NCBI GenBank assembly: GCA_003517725.1
Contig: DOZZ01000052.1
Span: forward strand, 1 to 16,590
Direction: 5' to 3'
DNA from: Bryobacterales bacterium
GTDB taxonomy: Bacteria; Acidobacteriota; Terriglobia; Bryobacterales; Bryobacteraceae
Length of the DNA: 16,590 bases
Each line of letters begins with the position of its first letter. Position 1 is the stretch's first letter. The notes under the pieces are model-generated. The model saw only the letters and a program-made list of their open reading frames with translations, ran no database searches and was not told the origin of the DNA. Both the position numbers and the translations under genes were made by a program. Positions 8,195 to 15,158 of this stretch are shown here, in pieces.

Positions 8195-9052
8195 GTGTTG
8201 AGAGTGTGTGCGGCCCTGGTAATGACGCTGGTCGGCGCGGCGACGGCAACCTGTTCGGCCCCGCCCCCGTTCCGTTTTCAGCCCGGCATCGACCAGGCTT
8301 TCCAGCGTCTCTACAGCTCCGATTATCGGGGCGCCCAAAGCGCGCTTGACCAGTACCTGGCACAACAGCCGGGCGACCCCGTGGGCTATGCGGTGAAGGC
8401 TTCGGCCTACCTGTTTACTGAGCTCGACCGCATGGGCATCCTGGAAAGCGAGTTCTTCGAGAGCGATAAAAAGGTCGGCGATTCCCATAAGCGCCCCGGC
8501 GCAGACCCCGCCGCGCGCACCGCTTTTTACCAAAACATCGACAAGGCCCAGACGCTCGCCCGCGCCGCCCTGTCGGCCAATCCCAACGACGAGAACGCGC
8601 TCTTTGCGGCCTGCCTGGCGCTCGGCAACCAGACCGACTTCATGGCGCTGATCGAGCGCCGCCAGTTGGCCAGCCTGTCGCTGACGCGGCAGTCGTACCG
8701 CGAGGCCAAACACCTGCTCAACCTCAACCCGCGTTTTTACGACGCCTACCTGAGCACCGGCTTCACCGAATATGTCTTCAGCAGCCTGCCCTCGCTAGTG
8801 CGCTTTTTTGTGCGCTTCGATGACGTAAAGGGCGACAAGCAGCAGGCCTTGCGCCACTTGGAAATCGTGGCCTCGCAAGGCCATTACCTGAAGCCTTTCG
8901 CGAAAATCTTGCTGGCCACCGCCGCGCTGCGGGACCACCGTTTGCGCGATGCCCAAGGTATCCTTCTGGAATTGACCCAATCCTATCCGGCGAACAATTT
9001 GTTGCAACGCGAACTGGCAAAAGTGAATCAGCGCGTACGGCAGGGCGGTTAA
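8195..9052 (+). CDS. Exported TPR-like protein of unknown function
   Basis: 285 residues. A hydrophobic N-terminus (about 4-19) with R3 reads as a Sec signal. A cysteine at 20 (ATATC) is a poor lipobox, so periplasmic export is likelier than a lipid anchor. The rest is helical and alanine-rich with TPR-like helix pairs: SDYRGAQSALDQYLAQQPGD (~42-61), AQTLARAALSANPNDENALF (~119-138), SYREAKHLLNLNPRFYDAYL (~167-186), and a last pair from ~233 ending RDAQGILLELTQSYPANN. Long-chain 'xxNPxxxxAY' turns between helices support this. No enzyme motif. The GTG start lacks a clear Shine-Dalgarno; TTG 8198 and GTG 8204 are alternatives. It sits 25 bases after glnE and 4 before psd, so it probably shares their transcript. 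It resembles conserved hypothetical proteins of acidobacteria; function not known. Confidence 0.75.
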   Translation: MLRVCAALVMTLVGAATATCSAPPPFRFQPGIDQAFQRLYSSDYRGAQSALDQYLAQQPGDPVGYAVKASAYLFTELDRMGILESEFFESDKKVGDSHKRPGADPAARTAFYQNIDKAQTLARAALSANPNDENALFAACLALGNQTDFMALIERRQLASLSLTRQSYREAKHLLNLNPRFYDAYLSTGFTEYVFSSLPSLVRFFVRFDDVKGDKQQALRHLEIVASQGHYLKPFAKILLATAALRDHRLRDAQGILLELTQSYPANNLLQRELAKVNQRVRQGG

Positions 9053-9056
9053 ACCT

Positions 9057-9719
9057 ATGGTCCGCGACGGCATCTATTATGCTGTGGCATTTCTGGTGGC
9101 CGGCCTGGTGGTGGCCTGGCTCGCCGGCCCCTGGTACGCGCTGCCCATGTACGTGCTGGGGCTCTTCTGCGCCTATTTCTTTCGCGATCCAGAGCGGCCC
9201 ATACCCGTGGGCGATGTCGCGGTCTCGCCGGCGGACGGCAAGGTCGTGGCCGTCGTGGAAGAGCCCGACGCAAAAACCCGCATCAGCATCTTCCTGAACA
9301 TCTTCGACGTCCACGTGAATCGCGCCCCCATCTCCGGCACCATCGTCGACGTCACCTATTCCAAGGGCAGCTTTCTGGTGGCCAGCCGCGAAGCCGCGTC
9401 CGTGCAGAACGAGCAGAACACCGTGACCATCCAGGGCGAGGGCACGCGCGTAGTTTTCAAGCAGATCGCCGGCCTGATTGCGCGCCGCATCGTGTGCACC
9501 AAAAAGGCCGGCGACTACGTCAGCCTGGGCGAGCGCATCGGCCTGATCAAGTTCGGCTCGCGCGTGGACGTGATCGTCGGCCCCGAGTGGGTTATCGAAG
9601 TCAAACCGGGAGCGCGCGTCTCGGCCGGCAGCAGCATTCTGGCGCGCCGCAAAGGTGTTCCGCAGCCGGTCAAAACCCAGCAGGCGGCGCTCGAGGATGG
9701 CGTGCTGTGTCCGACCTGA
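9057..9719 (+). CDS. psd: Phosphatidylserine decarboxylase, short (PSD-A, archaetidylserine-decarboxylase-like) form
   Basis: Decarboxylates phosphatidylserine to phosphatidylethanolamine at the inner membrane. The 220 residues begin with one or two membrane helices (about 8-40) ending FFRDPER. Then come VSPADGKVV, ISIFLNIFDVHVNRAP (the catalytic histidine region) and RRIVCTKKAGDYVSLGERIGLIKFGSRVDV. In the last, G167-S168 is the self-cleavage site whose serine becomes the pyruvoyl cofactor, so the proenzyme should split into a large beta and a ~53-residue alpha chain. The family's LGST-type site appears here as FGSR, normal for the short form. The ATG lies 4 bases after the TPR-like gene. Its last codons overlap pssA by 13 bases, so synthesis of the substrate-making and substrate-using enzymes is likely coupled. 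Confidence 0.95.
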   Translation: MVRDGIYYAVAFLVAGLVVAWLAGPWYALPMYVLGLFCAYFFRDPERPIPVGDVAVSPADGKVVAVVEEPDAKTRISIFLNIFDVHVNRAPISGTIVDVTYSKGSFLVASREAASVQNEQNTVTIQGEGTRVVFKQIAGLIARRIVCTKKAGDYVSLGERIGLIKFGSRVDVIVGPEWVIEVKPGARVSAGSSILARRKGVPQPVKTQQAALEDGVLCPT

Positions 9720-10597
9720 GCGTGGTTCCAAGTTTGCCGCGCCGCCCGCCGCGCGCGGCCTATGCGCTGCCCACGCTGTTCACCGCGGGCAACGTTTTTC
9801 TAGGCTACCTGGCCATTCTGCGCTGCATTCAAGCCGCGCTCAACGTGGGCCACAACTTGCCTCTCGCCATGGATCAGTTCGTGGTAGCGGCCAAGTGCAT
9901 CGGCATCGCCATCGCGCTCGACGGGCTGGACGGCCGCATCGCGCGCATGACCCACACCACCAGCGAATTCGGCCGCGAGATGGATTCGCTGGCCGACGTC
10001 GTCAGCTTCGGCCTGGCGCCCGCCATCCTGGCCTACACCTGGGGCGTGCAGACCGTGGATTGGGCCGGCGCTCCCGCCTTCACCGACCATCTGCACCGCG
10101 CCGGCACCTTCCTGGCGTTTCTGTTTCTGATCTGCGGCGCCGCGCGCTTAGCCCGTTTCAACGTCCAGAAGAATCCGCGCCCCAAGAATCCCGGGCGCCC
10201 CTACCGCAAGTATTTCGTGGGCCTGCCGATTCCGGCCGGCGCCGGCCTGATCGCCTCCGTCGTCTTCTTCGCCGACGGTTACCCGCTAACGTATTGGGCC
10301 GAGGCTGTGCTGTGGCTGGCGACCCTGGCCGCGCTGGGTTTTCTGATGGTGTGCACCTGGCGCTACTACGCGTTCAAGGACAACACGCTGTTGCGTCCGC
10401 GCTCGCCGCTCACCATCATTCCGTTGGGGATTTTGATTTTCCTGATCTGGAACTGGGCCCAGCCGGTGCTGCTGCTGCTGGCCCTGGCCTACGCCGCCAG
10501 CGGGCCGCTGATCCGCATCGGCGGCCTGTTGCGCCGGCTTACCGGACGTGCCTCGACCCCGCCGTCCCCCACACCCCTGGAGCAAGATATTGTCTGA
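9707..10597 (+). CDS. pssA: CDP-diacylglycerol-serine O-phosphatidyltransferase
   Basis: Makes phosphatidylserine from CDP-diacylglycerol and L-serine, feeding Psd. The CDP-alcohol phosphatidyltransferase signature is complete: D75-G76-x2-A79-R80-x8-G89-x3-D93-x3-D97, within DGRIARMTHTTSEFGREMD. Several hydrophobic helices follow, and the tail holds a further membrane region (LTIIPLGILIFLIWNW). FNVQKNP and KYFVGLPIPAGAG are typical of the integral-membrane PssA subclass II. The frame is open well upstream (to 9494) inside psd, but that part is arginine-rich shadow sequence. GTG 9707, with GAGGA at 9693-9697, gives 296 residues and a normal N-terminus (PRAAYALPTLFTAGN). The stop overlaps the next start by 8 bases. 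Confidence 0.93.
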   Translation: MSDLSVVPSLPRRPPRAAYALPTLFTAGNVFLGYLAILRCIQAALNVGHNLPLAMDQFVVAAKCIGIAIALDGLDGRIARMTHTTSEFGREMDSLADVVSFGLAPAILAYTWGVQTVDWAGAPAFTDHLHRAGTFLAFLFLICGAARLARFNVQKNPRPKNPGRPYRKYFVGLPIPAGAGLIASVVFFADGYPLTYWAEAVLWLATLAALGFLMVCTWRYYAFKDNTLLRPRSPLTIIPLGILIFLIWNWAQPVLLLLALAYAASGPLIRIGGLLRRLTGRASTPPSPTPLEQDIV

Positions 10598-11582
10598 AGT
10601 GATTGCCCTGATCGGCGGCGAAACTCTGATGGGCCGCGAACTGCGGGAATTGCTGGCGGCCTCGCCGCTGGGCGACAGCTTGCGCATGATCGCCGCTGAA
10701 GATAACCAGACCGGCGTGCTGAGCGACCCGCACAGCGACCCTATTCTGCTGACCGCACTCGACGCCACGTCGCTCAAAGATGCCGGCGCCGTGATTCTGG
10801 CCGGCACTCCCGAGGCGACGCAGCACGCCCTGCGCGTCAACTCCGGCGCGCCGCTGGTGGACCTGACGCACGCCACCGAAGACCATCCGCGCGCCCGCCT
10901 CCGCGCCCCGCTGGTCGAGCCGCACGAATTCCGTGTCCCGCACGACGCCGTGCAGGTGATCGCGCATCCGGCCGCCATCGCGCTGGCGCTGCTGATCGGC
11001 CGCGTGCACCAGCACTACCCGCTCGCCCAGTCGCTGGTGCATGTCTTCGAACCCGCCAGCGAGCGTGGCCTGCCCGGCATCGAGGAGCTCCAGAAACAGA
11101 CCGTCAACCTGCTCTCGTTCCAGCCGCTGCCCAAGAAAGTCTTCGACAGCCAGTTAAGCTTCGCCATGCTCGCCCGCTTCGGCGAAGAGGCGCAAGTGCA
11201 TTTAGAAGAAGTGGAATCGCGCATCGAGCGCCATCTGGCCACGCTGCTGGCCATGAACACCGTGGCCCCGCCGATGCCCTCGATCCGCCTGCTGCAAGCC
11301 CCGGTCTTCCACGGCCACAGCTTCTCGGTGTGGCTGGCCTTCGAAGGCGCGGCGCCGTCGGTGGAACAAATGGAAGAGCTGTTCAAGACCGAGCCCTTCG
11401 ACCTGCGCGACACCACCTCGGAGCCGCCCAACAACGTCGCGATTGCAGGCCAGGGCGGCGTGGCGGTAGGCGCCATCTCGCCCGATCGCAACCGCTCCAA
11501 CGCGCTGTGGCTGTGGATGGCGTCGGATAACGTGCGCCTGGCCGCCGAGAACGCGCTGGCCGTGGTGAAGGAGGTCATCTGA
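10590..11582 (+). CDS. Aspartate-semialdehyde-dehydrogenase-like protein lacking catalytic residues (USG-1 type, probable pseudoenzyme)
   Basis: 330 residues with the fold order of the Asd family. An N-terminal nucleotide-binding stretch IALIGGETLMGRELRELL (5-22, compare G-A-T-G-x-V-G-x-E) is followed by the dimerisation domain with FGEEAQVHLEEVE, and by PVFHGHSFSVW near the C-terminus. The usual active-site segment I-A/S-N-P-N-C-S/T reads VIAHPAAIA here, so alanine 129 sits at the catalytic cysteine. The arginine that binds the substrate carboxylate seven residues before the GHS histidine appears to be Q236, while H243 is kept. A true Asd function in lysine/threonine synthesis is therefore unlikely; it matches the USG-1 branch. 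TTG start with GGAG at 10579-10582. It overlaps pssA by 8 bases and runs into lptE, so it is made with the lipid/LPS genes. Role unknown. Confidence 0.85.
   Translation: MSEVIALIGGETLMGRELRELLAASPLGDSLRMIAAEDNQTGVLSDPHSDPILLTALDATSLKDAGAVILAGTPEATQHALRVNSGAPLVDLTHATEDHPRARLRAPLVEPHEFRVPHDAVQVIAHPAAIALALLIGRVHQHYPLAQSLVHVFEPASERGLPGIEELQKQTVNLLSFQPLPKKVFDSQLSFAMLARFGEEAQVHLEEVESRIERHLATLLAMNTVAPPMPSIRLLQAPVFHGHSFSVWLAFEGAAPSVEQMEELFKTEPFDLRDTTSEPPNNVAIAGQGGVAVGAISPDRNRSNALWLWMASDNVRLAAENALAVVKEVI
11568..11575 (+). promoter_or_regulatory. Strong Shine-Dalgarno ahead of an apparent CTG start of lptE
   Basis: AAGGAGGT, complementary to the 16S anti-SD, lies 3 bases before CTG 11579 and 21 bases before the first conventional in-frame start (GTG 11597). 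Placement supports initiation at or near 11579. Confidence 0.55.
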
Positions 11583-12088
11583 AATCTGCAGTTCTGGTGT
11601 TGGCTCTGGCCCTCTGCTCGTGCGGCTACCACGTGGCGGGCCGCGCCAACCTGCTGCCGGCCAGCCTGCATTCCATCGCGGTGATGCCGTTTTATAACGT
11701 CAGCACGCAGTACAAGGTGGCCGATGCGCTGACCAAGTCCGTGGCGCGCGAATTGATCTCGCGCACGCGCTACCAGGTCAACGCCGACCCCGAGCATGCC
11801 GACGCGGTTCTGACCGGCAGCGTCAATAATTTTTCAAGCTACGCCACCACCTTCGACCCGGTCACGGGGCGCGCTTCGGGCGTGCAGGCTGTCCTGCAGT
11901 TGCAGGTGACCTTGCGCGAGCGCGCCACCGGCAAAGTCCTGTTCACGCGGCCCAGCATGGAGGTGCACGAGCGCTACGAAATTTCGGTGGATCCCAAAGC
12001 CTATTTCGATGAGAGCAGCGTCGCCGTGGATCGCCTGGCGCGCGACGTGGCGCGTTCGGTGGTCAGCGCAGTGCTCGAAAACTTCTAA
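11579..12088 (+). CDS. lptE: LPS-assembly lipoprotein LptE
   Basis: LptE plugs and helps assemble the LptD barrel that inserts LPS into the outer membrane. The mature part CGYHVAGRANLLP, then SIAVMPFYN, VADALTKSVARELISRTRYQV and EHADAVLTGSVNNFSS, follows the family pattern closely. The end is ordinary helix (VDRLARDVARSVVSAVLENF). The start is the problem. GTG 11597 would leave only MLALALCSC before the lipid cysteine, with no basic residue. Starting at CTG 11579 gives MKSAVLVLALALCSCGYH, a normal lipoprotein signal with K2 and a cysteine at 14 (lipobox LCSC), and fits the AAGGAGGT just upstream. With that start it is 169 residues and overlaps the preceding stop by 4 bases. Its TAA shares a base with the holA ATG. 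Confidence 0.85.
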   Translation: MKSAVLVLALALCSCGYHVAGRANLLPASLHSIAVMPFYNVSTQYKVADALTKSVARELISRTRYQVNADPEHADAVLTGSVNNFSSYATTFDPVTGRASGVQAVLQLQVTLRERATGKVLFTRPSMEVHERYEISVDPKAYFDESSVAVDRLARDVARSVVSAVLENF

Positions 12089-13158
12089 TGTCTCCGGCGC
12101 AATTTCTGGGCCGCTTGAAACGCGGCGTACCGCCCGCCGTGCTGCTGCTCGGCAGCGAAGGCTATGAGCGCCAGCGCGTGCGGCGCGCCCTGAGCGACGC
12201 TCATTTGGGTCCGAACGCCGATGAAGCCACGACGCTGCACGACCTGGCGGAAGTGTCGTTGCGCGAGGTGATCGACGACGCGCGCTCGCTCTCGCTATTC
12301 GTCTCAAGCCGCCTGATCCGCGTGATCTCGGCTGAACTTGTTTTGCCCCGCGCGACAGCCCCGTCCGATGAGGATAGCGACGAGGACGACGGCGATTCAC
12401 CGGCCACCACGGCCGGCGCGCTGGCCGCTTATTTGAAGGATCCAGCGCCCGGCGTAGTGCTGCTGTTCGAAGCCACGCGTTTCGCGCTGGATGGCGAAGA
12501 AAAGAAAAAGGCCGAGCGCGTCCGCAAATTCTACGCAGCCGTGAGCGACGTCGTGGAGCTGGAGCGTTACACTCCCGACGCCGCGCGCCGCGAACTGGAC
12601 AGCCTGGCCCAGCGGGCGGGCATCCGCTTCGAACCGGCCGCGGCGCAGCTGTTGGTGGAAGCGCTGGGCGCCGACATCTCGCGCATCGCGACGGAGCTCG
12701 AAAAGCTGGCGCTATATGCCAGCGCAACCCACGCCATCAGCGTGGCCGACATTGCGGCGCTGATCCCGGACGCGCGTTCCAACACGATCTTCGCGTTAGT
12801 TGCCGCGCTCGGCCGGCGCGATCGCTCGACGGCGCTGGCGGTGCTCGATACACTGTGCCGCGACGGCGAGTATCTGCCGCTGTCGCTTTCGTTCCTATCC
12901 ACGCAAATGCGCCTGGCGCTGATGGCGCAACAGGCGGGCGTCAAAACAGCGCAGCAGGTACAGGCGCATTTCTCGCGCTCGGGAGTGCCGATGTGGCCCT
13001 CGCGGGCGGAGCAAGTAGCGCAGACTATCGGCCGGTTTTCGGCGGACCAGTTACGGCGCGGTCTGAAACTACTCTTCCGTGTCGATCGCGACTTACGCAG
13101 CGCGCGGCCCGATGATCGCATCGTGATGGAAGAGTTTGTGATGCAGCTGACGGAGTAA
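12088..13158 (+). CDS. holA: DNA polymerase III delta subunit
   Basis: Clamp-loader subunit that opens the beta sliding clamp. The 356 residues show the family order. The N-terminal domain has LLGSEGYERQRVRRALSDAHL, then RSLSLFVSSRLIRVISAE. The second AAA+-like part has AYLKDPAPGVVLLFEA, KFYAAVSDVVELERYTPDAARRELDSLAQRAGIRFEPAAAQLLVEALGADISRIATELEKLALYA and IPDARSNTIFALVAALGRRD. The C-terminal collar helices include QVAQTIGRFSADQLRRGLKLLFRVDRDLRSARPDDRIVMEEFV. An acidic, low-complexity loop (about 94-103, DEDSDEDDGD) interrupts the first domain and is longer than I would expect. The start is fixed by the TAATG junction with lptE. lptE-holA is a widespread pair. The gene ends 8 bases from the stop of the convergent DUF697 gene, with no terminator between them. 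Confidence 0.92.
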   Translation: MSPAQFLGRLKRGVPPAVLLLGSEGYERQRVRRALSDAHLGPNADEATTLHDLAEVSLREVIDDARSLSLFVSSRLIRVISAELVLPRATAPSDEDSDEDDGDSPATTAGALAAYLKDPAPGVVLLFEATRFALDGEEKKKAERVRKFYAAVSDVVELERYTPDAARRELDSLAQRAGIRFEPAAAQLLVEALGADISRIATELEKLALYASATHAISVADIAALIPDARSNTIFALVAALGRRDRSTALAVLDTLCRDGEYLPLSLSFLSTQMRLALMAQQAGVKTAQQVQAHFSRSGVPMWPSRAEQVAQTIGRFSADQLRRGLKLLFRVDRDLRSARPDDRIVMEEFVMQLTE

Positions 13159-13161
13159 GGG

Positions 13162-13184
13162 CTCCGTTACCCTCCGCTACCCTC
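13162..13184. repeat. Decamer tandem repeat across the end of the DUF697 gene
   Basis: On the minus strand GAGGGTAGCG, GAGGGTAACG and GAG follow in tandem (2.3 copies of 10 bases, one difference). The second copy contains the TAA stop of the DUF697 gene. It fills most of the 8-base gap to holA, so slippage here could move the stop. Confidence 0.5.
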
Positions 13185-14189
13185 TTGAGTTGTTGCTTCC
13201 TGAGCGGCTTTTGATTCGCGTTGCCTCTTGAATGGATTGAGCCGATCGCCGGCTTCTCGAATACCCGTTGCTGTTGACTCGACTGTGGATACTCCCGCCT
13301 TTTTAGCGACAGCGAAGATTGTCTTTGCCACTTTGGCCGCCGACTCGCCCACGACCGACCCAACCATCCCTGCGGCCGTGATACTTGCAGCACGCCGCGC
13401 TGTCTTACGGTCAATTGCCACGAGCGAGGCACAGTAGTTCCTGCACACGACACCTACCCGCAGGGTTAGGTAAGCATTTGCTGTGCCTTCGAGAATTGAA
13501 TGCGTCACAATTGACGAAATAGAGGCGATTCCCGGCACGAGGCTTGCCAGTGAGCCACCGAGCGCCGCTTTGATTACGGGCTCGACTTGATCCGTGACAT
13601 CTAGATCTTCGATCTGGCTGGCAACGAATACCGTCACTCCTACATTGCTGTACAGCCGGACCATCTCGCGTAGCGAAGGGCGTTGATTGTAAATACGCGC
13701 GACCTGCCAGATCATTTGTGTTTGGGCGACCAGCACCATCAGCGCATCGAGTCTCCCGTTTTGAGAAATCGCCGTGCTTACAAAAACACTTGATGCCGTT
13801 CTCTTGATGACTCCGTTAACATGACCTTCGAGAGTTCTGAGCGCTGCCTCAATTCCGTCGCGCGCACTCAGGTCGAAGTCAGTCCCCGCCAGGCGGGGGT
13901 TTTTCTTAAGCCGAACGCCGAGCCGACGCAAGTATGTCTTGTATTCGGTTGTTTCGATCTCAGCCGGAGGAAGCAGCGCACTGGGTAGGCGAGTGACGAT
14001 TACTAGCGGGACAAGAAGCACGATACCAAAGGCTGATAGCAGCGCAATCAGTACAATCCTTCCAAAAACTGGATTAACAGCGCTCGCGAGAGACACCGCT
14101 TGAGCGGTCTGGTTGACTATGAACAGAACCGAGCAGAGGAGCAAGAAGCTGCTGGCCAACAAAACCAACCGCCTCAGATTCGATCTCAC
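13167..14189 (-). CDS. DUF697 (YcjF-like) membrane protein
   Basis: 340 residues. Two N-terminal membrane helices (about 10-28 and 44-66) are followed by a basic linker (YLRRLGVRLKKNP). A DUF697-type domain lies at about 125-250: the RTASSVFVSTAISQNGRLDA stretch, then LYSNVGVTVFVASQ and VPGIASISSIVTHSILEG with TLRVG. A lysine/glutamate/arginine tail follows. The family occurs beside GTPases and in YcjF, with no firm biochemical role. The start is GTG 14189 with only a weak AAGAAG upstream. Codon use is unlike the neighbours: two 60-base lines counted inside it are 50-52% GC against 70% in a holA line, and AT-ending codons are common. It sits opposite in strand to the operon and abuts holA. 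This suggests acquisition by transfer or a recent insertion; no integrase, IS or repeat boundary is visible. Confidence 0.8.
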   Translation of the reverse strand: MRSNLRRLVLLASSFLLLCSVLFIVNQTAQAVSLASAVNPVFGRIVLIALLSAFGIVLLVPLVIVTRLPSALLPPAEIETTEYKTYLRRLGVRLKKNPRLAGTDFDLSARDGIEAALRTLEGHVNGVIKRTASSVFVSTAISQNGRLDALMVLVAQTQMIWQVARIYNQRPSLREMVRLYSNVGVTVFVASQIEDLDVTDQVEPVIKAALGGSLASLVPGIASISSIVTHSILEGTANAYLTLRVGVVCRNYCASLVAIDRKTARRAASITAAGMVGSVVGESAAKVAKTIFAVAKKAGVSTVESTATGIREAGDRLNPFKRQRESKAAQEATTQEGSGG

Positions 14190-14444
14190 TTCTTGCTCCG
14201 CGAAGAATTCTCACCTGCGCAAGCGAGGATTCTCCCGAAAAAACAGAGTTGCCCACCAGCGGCGGTTTGTCGATCTGAATGGCCCATGCACTTCTCCTTC
14301 GCCTCGCCCTGTTTATGACCAGCTAGGCGCACTGACGGTCCAACCGTTCTGAAATAGCCTCCAGCTTAAGTCCGATAGCGATCGAAGCGCAATAGAAGGT
14401 GGCCGGGCAGGCGATCCGCAGTTCATGAGCACCAATTTGCCACG
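14190..14444. other. Intergenic stretch between two minus-strand membrane genes
   Basis: 255 bases, medium GC, with no convincing ORF. It contains a weak hairpin, ACGGT-CCA-ACCGT (14335-14347), and two imperfect copies of GCGAAGAATTCTC / GCGAGGATTCTC (about 14200-14212 and 14223-14234). The promoter and leader of the DUF697 gene and the terminator of the DUF4126 gene would lie here, but I see no clear signal for either. Confidence 0.4.
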
Positions 14445-15062
14445 TCATTTGCTTGGCAGTCCCGGCAATCCAGCCGCGGAAACACGCGCCCGGAACAATC
14501 GCTGTAACGCCCGCACGATAATCCGCGCGAACAAAACAGCCAGCACGACAAACACCGCGACAATGGCTAGCATCACCACCGGATGGAACGCCATCAGCGC
14601 CGACGCGCCAATCGCGATCACGTCTTCCACCAGACTCAGCGCGATGTTCGAGAACGGCTCGGGAGACGTGTTAGCCGCCAGTCGGGTCGCGGCCTTCGTG
14701 CCGTGCGAACTCAGTGCGACGCCGCCGCCGGCCAGCATTGCCACCAGCCGCACCGAAGGATCGAAGTGCGCGAAGGCCGACGCCGCCATCACGGCGCCGG
14801 CGGGGATTCGAATGAATGTGTGGATGGCGTCCCAAACCGAATCGACCGCCGGAATCTTGTCGGCCGCGAACTCGATGAGATAAAGGAACCCCGCCAGCCC
14901 CAGAATCCACCACTGCTGCAGAACCTCGAGCCCACCCGGCAGTTGCACCAGATGAAAGCGCTGGAGCAAGCCCAGCGTAACCACCGTTGCGTACAGGTTG
15001 ATGCCCGACAGCCAGGCCGATCCCATCGCGAAACCGAGCGTGCTGATGAAGTCGGGCGGCAT
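14445..15062 (-). CDS. DUF4126-family membrane protein
   Basis: 205 residues from ATG 15062. The early stretch LGFAMGSAWLSGINLYATVVTLGLL, then WWILGLAGFLYLIEFAADKIPAVDSVWDAIHTFIRIPAGAVMA and VRLVAMLAGGGVALSSHGTKAATRLAANTSPEPFSN, is the DUF4126 pattern. A strongly hydrophobic C-terminal pair of helices (MLAIVAVFVVLAVLFARIIV) ends in a basic tail. Five or six membrane spans are likely. Function is not known. The frame stays open to 15164, but those extra residues (M21 and M24 are alternative starts) are polar and would overlap the divergent gene. Shine-Dalgarno weak. GC is high, like the bulk of the window. The last residues (RVSAAGLPGLPSK) look unstructured. Confidence 0.8.
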   Translation of the reverse strand: MPPDFISTLGFAMGSAWLSGINLYATVVTLGLLQRFHLVQLPGGLEVLQQWWILGLAGFLYLIEFAADKIPAVDSVWDAIHTFIRIPAGAVMAASAFAHFDPSVRLVAMLAGGGVALSSHGTKAATRLAANTSPEPFSNIALSLVEDVIAIGASALMAFHPVVMLAIVAVFVVLAVLFARIIVRALQRLFRARVSAAGLPGLPSK

Positions 15063-15158
15063 CCGCTCTGAGTGTATGATAGCCGCGGTTCCCATGAGGA
15101 GCATTGCGAAAGGTTTTGTCGCGCTTTCAGGGCCGCGTGGGACGGTCCATAATGAGCT

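Noticed and set aside
14190..14260. Possible tRNA or tRNA remnant on the minus strand
   Set aside because: A stretch resembling a T-arm (GCAGGTGAGAATTCTTCGC) caught the eye, but the T-loop lacks TTCRA and no anticodon or D-arm can be folded upstream.
15148..15153. CATAAT as a -10 box for the exported protein
   Set aside because: It would put the transcription start at the ATG itself and no matching -35 is present.
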